Assembly: GCA_905211955.1 (NCBI GenBank)
Contig: CAJMCT010000016.1
Coordinates: 1-15,229 of the forward strand
Origin: an uncultured Eubacteriales bacterium
GTDB taxonomy: Bacteria > Bacillota > Clostridia > Christensenellales > Borkfalkiaceae
Direction of reading: 5' to 3'
Length of the DNA stretch: 15,229 nt
A program made the position numbers and the translations under genes. Under the pieces are notes generated by a model, which worked only from the letters and a program-made list of their open reading frames with translations, searched no databases and was not told the origin of the DNA. Positions 7,332 to 14,183 of the stretch are shown here, piece by piece. Every line of letters starts with the position of its first letter. The first letter of the stretch is position 1.

Positions 7332-8936
7332 ATGCAAACAAATTACGGCTTTCTGTTCTTGGCAGACGTAGGAACTACCATCGCGTTCGTTGTAATCGGC
7401 TTAATAGTCGGTGTGGCGCTTGGTGTATTCGTAGGTTGGATTCTTAAAAACAAATCTTTTGTAAAAAAACAAGGCGACATACAAAAAGTCACCGAAAAAA
7501 TGCTCGACGATGCAAGAGAAGAGAGCAAAACAATTAAAAAAGAGGCAATTTTAGAGGCTAAAGAACAGGAACTAAAATTAAGAAATGATTTTGAACGTGA
7601 AGCAAAAGAAAAACGTGCTGAACTTCAAAGGACGGAAAATCGTTTAAATCAAAAAGAAGAAACTCTCGACAAAAAAGAAGAGATGCTCTTAAAGAGAAAC
7701 GAAGAAACTAGCCGTCAACAAAACGCTTTAAGAGAAAGACAAAGCGAACTTGACAAAAAACTCAATGACATCTCAGAACAACACGACAAGATGGTTAAAG
7801 AGTTTGAAAAAATCGCTCAAATGAGCAGAGAAGAAGCCAAAACCCAACTCGTTCTCGCTATTGAAGACGAAGCGAAACGTGAAGCGGCAGGTATGGTTAA
7901 AAACATCGAAGCCGAAGCAAAGGAAGAAGGCGAAAGAAAGGCAAAGGAAATCGTAAGCCTTGCTATTCAAAAATGTTCTACCGAACAAGCAACTGAAATT
8001 ACCGTTTCGGTTGTACCCTTACCATCAGACGATATGAAGGCAAGAATTATAGGTAGAGAAGGTAGAAACATAAGAACCTTAGAAAACGCAACGGGTATTG
8101 AACTTATAATAGACGATACTCCTGAAGTAGTTATCGTATCAGGTTTCGACCCCGTAAGACGTGAAGTTGCGAGAATTGCGCTTGAAAAACTTATTCAAGA
8201 CGGAAGAATTCACCCCGCAAGAATAGAAGAAACGGTTGAAAAGGTTAAAAAAGAACTTGATCAACAAATCAAAGAAGCAGGCGAAGCCGCAACCTTTGAA
8301 TGCGGAGTATTCGGACTTCACCCCGAAATCGTTAAACTTTTAGGAAGACTTAAATTCCGTACGAGTTATGGTCAAAACGTGCTTAAACACTCTATAGAAG
8401 TTTCTCACCTTGCTGGCGTTATGGCAACCGAACTCGGTGTAGACGCAGCGCTTGCAAAACGAGCAGGACTTTTACACGACTTAGGAAAAGCCGTTGACTT
8501 TGAAATAGAAGGCACGCACATGCAAATTGGTGGCGACCTTGCTAAAAAGTATCGTGAAAACCACGTTGTAGTTAACGCAATACTTGCTCACCACGGCGAC
8601 GTTGAAACTAAAACTATTGAAGCCGTTTTAGTTCAAGCGGCAGACGCTATAAGCGGTGCGCGCCCAGGTGCAAGACGCGAAACGACTACTAACTACGTTA
8701 AGCGTTTACAAAAACTCGAAGAAATATCTTCAAGCTTTAAGGGCGTTGAAAAATGCTACGCTATTCAAGCAGGTAGAGAAGTGCGCGTAATGGTTAAACC
8801 CGAAGTTGTTGACGATGCTCAAACTTTATTCTTAGCAAAAGACATTGCTAAAAAGATTGAACAAGAAATGGAATATCCCGGTCAAATTAAGGTTAACGTA
8901 ATTCGTGAATGGCGCGCAACCGAGTTTGCAAAATAA
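7332..8936 (+). CDS. rny: Ribonuclease Y
   Basis: RNase Y is a membrane-anchored endoribonuclease that starts bulk mRNA decay in many Firmicutes and processes operon transcripts. One transmembrane helix spans about residues 15-38. A long charged coiled coil rich in Glu, Lys and Arg covers about 40-205. The KH RNA-binding domain (about 210-285) shows IIGREGRNIRTLE with its GxxG at 241-244. The HD metal-dependent phosphohydrolase domain includes H353, H359 and the H382-D383 pair in LLHDLGKAVD. The C-terminal part is conserved, ending in VNVIREWRATEFAK. The length of 534 aa is close to the usual 510-520. AGGAGG at 7319-7324 with a seven-base spacing fixes the ATG. The gene has its own promoter, and a strong terminator follows it. 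Its position after recA matches other Firmicutes. Confidence 0.97.
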   Translation: MQTNYGFLFLADVGTTIAFVVIGLIVGVALGVFVGWILKNKSFVKKQGDIQKVTEKMLDDAREESKTIKKEAILEAKEQELKLRNDFEREAKEKRAELQRTENRLNQKEETLDKKEEMLLKRNEETSRQQNALRERQSELDKKLNDISEQHDKMVKEFEKIAQMSREEAKTQLVLAIEDEAKREAAGMVKNIEAEAKEEGERKAKEIVSLAIQKCSTEQATEITVSVVPLPSDDMKARIIGREGRNIRTLENATGIELIIDDTPEVVIVSGFDPVRREVARIALEKLIQDGRIHPARIEETVEKVKKELDQQIKEAGEAATFECGVFGLHPEIVKLLGRLKFRTSYGQNVLKHSIEVSHLAGVMATELGVDAALAKRAGLLHDLGKAVDFEIEGTHMQIGGDLAKKYRENHVVVNAILAHHGDVETKTIEAVLVQAADAISGARPGARRETTTNYVKRLQKLEEISSSFKGVEKCYAIQAGREVRVMVKPEVVDDAQTLFLAKDIAKKIEQEMEYPGQIKVNVIREWRATEFAK

Positions 8937-8950
8937 TTTAATAAAACAAA

Positions 8951-8990
8951 AAAACTGCGTTTACGTTGTAAGCGCAGTTTTCTTTTTTAA
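8951..8990 (+). terminator. Rho-independent terminator of rny
   Basis: AAAACTGCGTTTAC at 8951-8964 pairs with GTAAGCGCAGTTTT at 8968-8981. That is 14 pairs including one G-T, around a three-base loop. A run of T follows (8983-8988). It begins about 15 bases after the rny stop. Confidence 0.9.
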
Positions 8991-8996
8991 AAAATT

Positions 8997-9022
8997 AAAG
9001 GGCGAAAATTCTCGCCCTTTTT
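8997..9022 (-). terminator. Terminator hairpin of guaA, probably bidirectional
   Basis: AAAGGGCGA at 8997-9005 and TCGCCCTTT at 9012-9020 form a nine-pair stem with a six-base loop. Read on the minus strand it starts about 11 bases after the guaA stop and is followed by a T-rich tract. On the plus strand it also ends in TTTTT, so it may back up the rny terminator. Confidence 0.8.
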
Positions 9023-9032
9023 ATTCGTGATT

Positions 9033-10013
9033 CTATTCCCATTCAATCGTGCCGATTGGCTTTGGTGTTAAGTCTAATAAAACTCTATTTATACCGTCAA
9101 CTTCGTGGGTGATGCGGTCGGTAATCTTATGTAAGATAGAGTAGGGTATTTCTTCAATGGTAGCCGTCATTGCGTCTACGGTGTTTACCGCGCGGATAAT
9201 TGCCGGCCAACCTTCGTAGCGCTTGTCGTTTTTAACGCCAACACTCTTCATGTCGGGAACGGCGATAAAGTATTGCCAAACCTTGCCTGCCAAGCCGTTG
9301 ATTTCAAATTCTTCACGGAGTATTGCATCGGCTTCGCGGAGAGCGTGTAATCTATCGCGAGTAATTGCGCCAAGACATCTAACGCCAAGACCGGGCCCGG
9401 GGAAGGGTTGACGTTCAACCATATTTACGGGAAGACCTAATGCCTTACCTACAACCCTAACTTCGTCTTTATATAATAGTTTAACGGGTTCAACAAGTTC
9501 AAACTTCATATCTTCGGGAAGTCCGCCAACGTTGTGGTGTGCTTTTACACCGTCACTTTCCAAAATATCAGGGTAGATAGTGCCTTGTGCTAAAAAGTCG
9601 ATACCTGTTAACTTTCTCGCTTCTTCGTCAAAGACCTTAATGAATTCCCCGCCTATAATTTTTCTCTTTTGTTCGGGTGCCGAAACGCCTTCTAAAAGAC
9701 TTAAAAAACGATCGGTAGCGTCTACGTAGATAAGGTTGGCATCAAGTTCTTTGCCGAACACTTCAATTACTTGTTCGCTTTCGCCTTTGCGCATAAGACC
9801 GTGGTTTACGTGTACGCATACGAGCTGCTTGCCGATAGCCTTGATAAGAAGAGCAGCAACTACAGAACTATCTACGCCACCAGAGAGTGCGAGTAAAACT
9901 TTTTTATCTTTAACTTGCGCTCTAACGGCGTTTACTTGTTCTTCAATAAAAGCATCAGCCAAAGCCTTGGTGGTAATTCTTTGCATATTTTCGGGGCGTT
10001 TATTAGGGTCCAT
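9033..10013 (-). CDS. guaA: GMP synthase, ATP-pyrophosphatase subunit (no glutamine amidotransferase domain)
   Basis: This enzyme activates XMP with ATP and aminates it to GMP, the last step of guanine nucleotide synthesis. The PP-loop SGGVDSS is at residues 44-50. It is followed by HVNHGLMRKGE, the conserved GTIYPD and KAHHNVGGLPEDM segments, and RQPFPGPGLGVRCLG. The C-terminal dimerisation domain ends in the typical IGTIEWE. The protein is 326 aa, against about 510-525 for the usual bacterial GuaA. The whole N-terminal class-I glutaminase domain (about 190 aa) is absent. This is not a truncation by frameshift: the first ATG has AAGGAG six bases upstream (plus-strand 10020-10025) and a promoter just beyond. 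Ammonia must come from a separate glutaminase subunit encoded elsewhere, as in archaeal two-subunit enzymes, or be used free. No such subunit is in this window. The divergent neighbour is glutamine synthetase. Confidence 0.93.
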   Translation of the reverse strand: MDPNKRPENMQRITTKALADAFIEEQVNAVRAQVKDKKVLLALSGGVDSSVVAALLIKAIGKQLVCVHVNHGLMRKGESEQVIEVFGKELDANLIYVDATDRFLSLLEGVSAPEQKRKIIGGEFIKVFDEEARKLTGIDFLAQGTIYPDILESDGVKAHHNVGGLPEDMKFELVEPVKLLYKDEVRVVGKALGLPVNMVERQPFPGPGLGVRCLGAITRDRLHALREADAILREEFEINGLAGKVWQYFIAVPDMKSVGVKNDKRYEGWPAIIRAVNTVDAMTATIEEIPYSILHKITDRITHEVDGINRVLLDLTPKPIGTIEWE

Positions 10014-10052
10014 AAAATACTCCTTTTTAATTAAAAGTTGGTTTATAAATTA

Positions 10053-10081
10053 ATTATAAAATAACCAAAGCATAAAGTCAA
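10053..10081 (-). promoter_or_regulatory. Promoter of guaA
   Basis: Read on the minus strand, TTGACT (plus 10076-10081) is followed after 17 bases by TATAAT (plus 10053-10058). Transcription would start near 10046 and give a leader of about 33 bases. That is too short for a purine riboswitch. Confidence 0.75.
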
Positions 10082-10122
10082 CCGCCCGAAAACAAAAACT
10101 GAAAACAAAATTTTTATAGAGG

Positions 10123-10141
10123 TTATAATTAAAAATTATAA
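10123..10141. repeat. AT-rich inverted repeat between guaA and glnN
   Basis: TTATAATT at 10123-10130 is mirrored by AATTATAA at 10134-10141 around AAA. It lies about 19 bases upstream of the glnN -35 box and about 42 bases upstream of the guaA -35 box. It could be an operator or an UP-like element, or simply chance in an AT-rich spacer. Confidence 0.35.
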
Positions 10142-10153
10142 AAAGCAAAATTA

Positions 10154-10173
10154 GAAGCGTTGACAAGCGCTTC
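10154..10173. promoter_or_regulatory. Operator-like palindrome around the glnN -35 box
   Basis: GAAGCG at 10154-10159 and CGCTTC at 10168-10173 are perfect inverted arms separated by eight bases. Those eight bases contain most of the TTGACA -35 hexamer (10160-10165). A dimeric regulator bound here would compete directly with RNA polymerase. It does not match the TGTNA-N7-TNACA consensus of GlnR. The regulator is unknown. Confidence 0.4.
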
Positions 10174-10188
10174 AATAAATGTTAAAAT
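10160..10188 (+). promoter_or_regulatory. Promoter of glnN
   Basis: TTGACA at 10160-10165 and TAAAAT at 10183-10188 are separated by exactly 17 bases. The predicted transcription start is near 10195. This lies downstream of the first in-frame ATG of the reading frame (10179), which therefore cannot be used from this promoter. Confidence 0.7.
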
Positions 10189-10223
10189 TTAGTGAAAAAG
10201 AACGAAAAAAGGAAAAATTTTTT

Positions 10224-12314
10224 ATGGGAGTACCGGAAATTTTCGGGTCAATGGTATTTAACGATAAGGTAATGCGTGAGCGTTTATCTGAAAAAGCGTA
10301 TGGGGCAGTAAAGCAAGCGATTGCAAACGGCACTCCGCTATCTCACGAAACGGCAAAAGAAGTTGCTGAAAAAATGAAGGATTGGGCTATTGAAAAGGGC
10401 GCAACCCATTTTACCCATTGGTTTCAACCGATGACTGGTATCACCGCCGAAAAGCACGACGGATTTATTGAACAAAAGGGTGAAGAAGTTATAATGAAGT
10501 TTTCTGAAAAGTCTTTGGTTAAAGGCGAATCAGACGCTTCAAGTTTTCCAACTGGTGGGCTTAGAGCGACCTTTGAAGCAAGGGGCTATACCGCTTGGGA
10601 CCCCACGTCTTACGCGTTTGTAAAAGACGGTAGCCTTTATATTCCCACGGCATTTTGTTCTTACGGTGGAGATGCGCTTGATAAAAAGACACCGCTACTT
10701 CGTTCTATGGACGCGCTAAACAAGCAAGCGCTTCGCGTTTTAAGATTGTTTGGCGACGATAAAACGGTTAGGGTAATACCCACCGTTGGTTCTGAGCAAG
10801 AATATTTCTTGATTGATAAAAGCGTTTACGAAAAGCGCATAGACTTAATACATTGTGGAAGAACGCTATTTGGCGCACGTCCATCTAAAGGACAAGAACT
10901 TGAAGACCACTATTACGGTGCGATAAAGTCAAGGGTTTCAGCATTTATGAAGGAAGTAGATACTGAACTTTGGAAGTTAGGGGTTTTGGCAAAGACCAAG
11001 CACAACGAAGTTGCGCCCGGTCAACACGAACTTGCCCCCATATACGTTTCGGCAAACATAGCGAGCGATCAAAACCAACTCACTATGGAAACAATGAAAA
11101 GCGTAGCAAACCGTCACGGTATGGTATGCTTATTACACGAAAAACCCTTTGCATCGGTTAGTGGTAGTGGTAAGCACGACAACTGGTCGCTTACCACAAC
11201 TTCTGGTGAAAACCTTTTAGAACCGGGTGAAACCCCCGAAACCAATGCGCGTTTTCTACTTTTCTTAATGGCGGTAATCAAGGGCGTAGACGAATATCAA
11301 GACCTACTTAGAATATCGGTTGCAAGCGCAGGCAACGACCATCGTTTAGGTGCGGACGAAGCACCACCTGCTATTATATCAATATATTTAGGAGAAGAAT
11401 TAGACGGCATACTTTCTTCAATAGAAAGTGGCGATACGTATAACGCAAGGAAAAAATCCGTGCTTAAAATCGGCGTAAACGTTCTTCCCCCGATTCCAAA
11501 AGATTCAACGGATAGAAACCGTACTTCGCCGTTTGCATTTACGGGTAATAAATTTGAATTCCGTATGGTTGGCGCTTCGGAAAATATTGCTTGCCCCAAC
11601 TTTATCCTAAATACTATCGTAGCGGAAGAACTCTCTTGCTTTGCTGACGAATTAGAAAAGGCACCCGACTTTAACAAGGCGCTTGCAAACTTGCTTAAAA
11701 AGACTATTAAGGAGCATAAGAGAATACTATTTTCCGGCAACAGTTATTCTAAAGAGTGGCAAAAGGAAGCCGAAAGTAGAGGGCTTTTAAACTTAAAGTC
11801 TACGGTAGACGCGCTTCCTCTTTACGCTAAAGAAAAGAACGTTAAACTCTTTGAAAAGCATAGCGTTTTAACTATAAGCGAAATTCACTCTCGTATGGAA
11901 GTTCTTTTAGAGAACTATGCAAACGTATTGCATATAGAAGGACTTACCGCGGTTGATATGGCAACAAAAGAGATTGCGCCTTCGGTTATTGCATACGAAA
12001 AATTCTTGCTATCCGAAATTGCACTTAAAAATCAAGTAGCGCCTACGCTTTCTAAAAGCCTTGAAGAAGGCATATTAAACAAACTATCAAGCCTTGCAAA
12101 GACTTTTGCCGAAAGGTTAGAAAAGTTAAGAAAAGACGTAGACGCATTTAATACCGTCACGGGTGTGTTCCAAAAGGCAACCTATTCTAAAGACGTTATT
12201 TTAGCGGATATGCAAGCCCTTCGCGAGTGTACGGACGAAATGGAACTTTTAATCGGTAAAGATTATCTTCCTTTCCCTAACTACGAAGACATTTTGTATA
12301 GTGTAAAATACTAA
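10224..12314 (+). CDS. glnN: Glutamine synthetase type III (GSIII)
   Basis: This enzyme makes glutamine from glutamate, ammonia and ATP, the main entry point for ammonia. The type III family is recognised by the N-terminal MGVPEIFGSMVFNDKVMRERL, the glutamate/metal segment PTVGSEQEYFLID, KHNEVAPGQHELAP, the GSGKHDNWSL loop, and a long family-specific C-terminal extension. The open frame reaches back to ATG 10179 (711 aa). I set the start at ATG 10224 (696 aa) because the promoter -10 box at 10183-10188 lies after the upstream ATG. That ATG also has no ribosome binding site, whereas AAGGA at 10209-10213 precedes 10224. The extra 15 residues (MLKFSEKERKKEKFF) look like leader translation. Type III enzymes are usually about 700-730 aa. 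The gene stands alone, with its own promoter and terminator, divergent from guaA. Confidence 0.95.
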   Translation: MGVPEIFGSMVFNDKVMRERLSEKAYGAVKQAIANGTPLSHETAKEVAEKMKDWAIEKGATHFTHWFQPMTGITAEKHDGFIEQKGEEVIMKFSEKSLVKGESDASSFPTGGLRATFEARGYTAWDPTSYAFVKDGSLYIPTAFCSYGGDALDKKTPLLRSMDALNKQALRVLRLFGDDKTVRVIPTVGSEQEYFLIDKSVYEKRIDLIHCGRTLFGARPSKGQELEDHYYGAIKSRVSAFMKEVDTELWKLGVLAKTKHNEVAPGQHELAPIYVSANIASDQNQLTMETMKSVANRHGMVCLLHEKPFASVSGSGKHDNWSLTTTSGENLLEPGETPETNARFLLFLMAVIKGVDEYQDLLRISVASAGNDHRLGADEAPPAIISIYLGEELDGILSSIESGDTYNARKKSVLKIGVNVLPPIPKDSTDRNRTSPFAFTGNKFEFRMVGASENIACPNFILNTIVAEELSCFADELEKAPDFNKALANLLKKTIKEHKRILFSGNSYSKEWQKEAESRGLLNLKSTVDALPLYAKEKNVKLFEKHSVLTISEIHSRMEVLLENYANVLHIEGLTAVDMATKEIAPSVIAYEKFLLSEIALKNQVAPTLSKSLEEGILNKLSSLAKTFAERLEKLRKDVDAFNTVTGVFQKATYSKDVILADMQALRECTDEMELLIGKDYLPFPNYEDILYSVKY

Positions 12315-12346
12315 AAAACACTAAAAGGGATATAAAGACATATATT

Positions 12347-12376
12347 AAAAGAGCGGTTTAATTTCCGCTCTTTTTT
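12347..12376 (+). terminator. Rho-independent terminator of glnN
   Basis: AAAAGAGCGG at 12347-12356 pairs perfectly with CCGCTCTTTT at 12365-12374 around an eight-base loop. The T-run continues to 12376. It begins 33 bases after the glnN stop. Confidence 0.9.
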
Positions 12377-12448
12377 GTCGTTTTAAAGTTTTTTTTAAAA
12401 AATTGAAAATATTCTACAATAATTTGAAAAAATTGCAACTTATATACA

Positions 12449-12478
12449 TTGACATTTATTAAAAAATCATAATAAAAT
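12449..12478 (+). promoter_or_regulatory. Promoter of the lipoprotein gene
   Basis: TTGACA at 12449-12454 is followed after 18 bases by TAAAAT at 12473-12478, in a very AT-rich spacer. Transcription would start around 12485, which places the palindrome at 12488-12502 at the very 5' end of the mRNA. Confidence 0.6.
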
Positions 12479-12487
12479 AAAAAAAAG

Positions 12488-12502
12488 GCTTATTGAATAA
12501 GC
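12488..12502. repeat. Perfect palindrome in the lipoprotein leader
   Basis: GCTTATT and AATAAGC are perfect seven-base inverted arms around a single G. The right arm ends one base before the AGGAGGG ribosome binding site at 12504-12510. In RNA it would fold as a short hairpin with a three-base loop beside the ribosome site. In DNA it would be a compact operator just after the predicted transcription start. Confidence 0.45.
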
Positions 12503-12514
12503 GAGGAGGGTTTT

Positions 12515-14128
12515 ATGAAAAAGTTTAGACTTTCTTTAGTGGTTTCCGTATTGCTAATTTTGGTTTTAAGCCTATCGGCATGCGGTGGCAACAACTTTTC
12601 AAGTTTCTATGACAATGAGGACTTAAGTGAAAAGAGAGCCACACCCACGAATTTTTCCCAATTAGAGTTAAGCGGTGAGATTGCCGATTTGGGTGAGAAT
12701 TTAATAGGTTTTAACTCCGAAGAAGTAGACGCAAACGATTCGAATATAACCAATCAAGTTATAACCGTTTACGATTTAGAGAAAAACCAAGTTGTCGGAA
12801 AATATTCTGTGGATAAATCTAAATATGAATTAGATATTTCTTTCGACGTATATCTAGACGCAGAATATTACTCGATAAACGTTGAAGACTTAGACTCGGG
12901 AATCACTGCAACCACCTTCTACAATGCAAGTGGCGTGCAAGTTTATTCTATTGACGATGTTAGTAAAATCAAGTTATATAAGCAATACTTCGATTTAATG
13001 CTTATTAACGACGAAGCGTATAGAATTGGAAAAGACGGAACGTTTGAAAAAGCCTTCGATCTTAACGCGATGAGCGACTATACGTATTCTTTAACGATGA
13101 AGATAGACGATTATTTCTACGGAACTAAGAACGGCACGAGTGTTGTTTTAGACGAAGAACTTAATCTTTTAAGAGTAATTGAAGCGCCGAGTTATGCAAG
13201 GAACTTTGAATATTTCCCGTTAGAAAACGGTGACGTTCTAGTTCAATACTGGGTAGAAGAATCGACTGATGCTGAAGATTATACCTTCATTTACGGCGAC
13301 GAAAAGATTACCTTAGTAAGCAAGATAATAGACGTAGAAAACGGTGACGAAGAAGAAATCGAGTTAGACTATATAATCGATAGTTTAACCCCCAACGGCT
13401 CAGTTGTGTATTACCACGGTACTTATATATCTGGCGATTTTGATAATTCTAGTTATAACTCTAGCATAGACAATTTTGTTGAAGAAGCGACAAAGATAGA
13501 AAACGAACGTCTTTTAAACGGCGCAACCGAAGTTTGCACTTTATCTTTAACTAACGGCGGAAGGGTAGATAAGGTTTTAGAAAAAACTATTGCAGGTCAA
13601 TTAAACGACATTAGAGTTGTTGACGAAAATGCATATATACTTACTAACAGTTTAGGTCAAAAATATTTAGTAAACGAAGACGGTGACGTGATTGGCGAAG
13701 TATCTACAGGGCTTTATAGCAACGGTCACGTTTACTATAACGACGACGCGGTTTATAGCGCTAAACTTAAAAAGATTTACGACTTAGAAGAAAACGGATA
13801 TACTTTAATTTCAGCAGTAGACGGCGGATTATTACTTGAAAAGACGGTCGAAAACGTTGCTTCTTACTATTTACTCCAAGACGGTACTAGCGAACCGCAA
13901 TTAATAGAAAACTTTGAAAAGTCTTTATACGGTATGCTATACGTCACCAAAGTCACGGGAGACAATGGGGTAGAATATAAGTACTACACGTATAATGGGG
14001 TTGAATTACACACTTCAAATGCATCGTATAACGCACGTTTTGCAACCGAATCGGCTATGCTACTAGTAAATGCTACGACCGATACGAATACTGGAATTAT
14101 CACGTATACCTATTATAGAGTAGTGTAA
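12515..14128 (+). CDS. Predicted lipoprotein of unknown function
   Basis: The first 22 residues form a type II signal peptide: MKKFR, then a hydrophobic run, then the lipobox LSAC with the modified cysteine at C23. The mature 515-residue protein should be tethered to the outer face of the membrane. The remainder is acidic and rich in Asp, Glu, Tyr, Asn and Val. It contains many short segments that look like successive beta strands with turns (for example FDLMLINDEAYRIGKDGTFE, NAYILTNSLGQKYLVNEDGD, GGLLLEKTV). This suggests a beta-propeller or similar all-beta fold, but I recognise no family. AGGAGGG at 12504-12510 with a four-base spacing supports the ATG. The gene is monocistronic, with its own promoter and a strong terminator. 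Base composition and codon choice look like the neighbours, so nothing points to recent transfer. Surface binding or sensing is a guess only. Confidence 0.85.
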   Translation: MKKFRLSLVVSVLLILVLSLSACGGNNFSSFYDNEDLSEKRATPTNFSQLELSGEIADLGENLIGFNSEEVDANDSNITNQVITVYDLEKNQVVGKYSVDKSKYELDISFDVYLDAEYYSINVEDLDSGITATTFYNASGVQVYSIDDVSKIKLYKQYFDLMLINDEAYRIGKDGTFEKAFDLNAMSDYTYSLTMKIDDYFYGTKNGTSVVLDEELNLLRVIEAPSYARNFEYFPLENGDVLVQYWVEESTDAEDYTFIYGDEKITLVSKIIDVENGDEEEIELDYIIDSLTPNGSVVYYHGTYISGDFDNSSYNSSIDNFVEEATKIENERLLNGATEVCTLSLTNGGRVDKVLEKTIAGQLNDIRVVDENAYILTNSLGQKYLVNEDGDVIGEVSTGLYSNGHVYYNDDAVYSAKLKKIYDLEENGYTLISAVDGGLLLEKTVENVASYYLLQDGTSEPQLIENFEKSLYGMLYVTKVTGDNGVEYKYYTYNGVELHTSNASYNARFATESAMLLVNATTDTNTGIITYTYYRVV

Positions 14129-14144
14129 AAATTTAATGACAAAC

Positions 14145-14178
14145 AAAAACAGGATAGCGATTGCTATCCTGTTTTTTT
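14145..14178. terminator. Bidirectional terminator between the lipoprotein and AraC-type genes
   Basis: AAAAACAGGATAGC at 14145-14158 pairs perfectly with GCTATCCTGTTTTT at 14163-14176 around GATT, with T continuing to 14178. It ends the lipoprotein transcript. Read on the minus strand, the same hairpin lies just after the regulator stop and is followed by a T-rich run, so it can serve both converging genes. Confidence 0.92.
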
Positions 14179-14183
14179 ATTTT

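Noticed and set aside
9005..9012. The two hairpins between rny and guaA as a CRISPR-like or mobile repeat
   Set aside because: They are two different stems, each followed by a T-run in the right place for ordinary transcription termination of converging genes. There are no repeat-spacer units.
10014..10052. Possible purine riboswitch in the guaA leader
   Set aside because: The predicted leader is only about 33 bases and has none of the paired structure such a riboswitch needs.
10179..10223. N-terminal 15-residue extension of glutamine synthetase as a functional peptide
   Set aside because: The promoter -10 box lies inside it and the upstream ATG has no ribosome site, so it is most likely untranslated.
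11297..11740. A 147-codon minus-strand open frame inside glnN
   Set aside because: It lies wholly within conserved glutamine synthetase coding sequence, with no promoter or ribosome site. It is a frame shadow.
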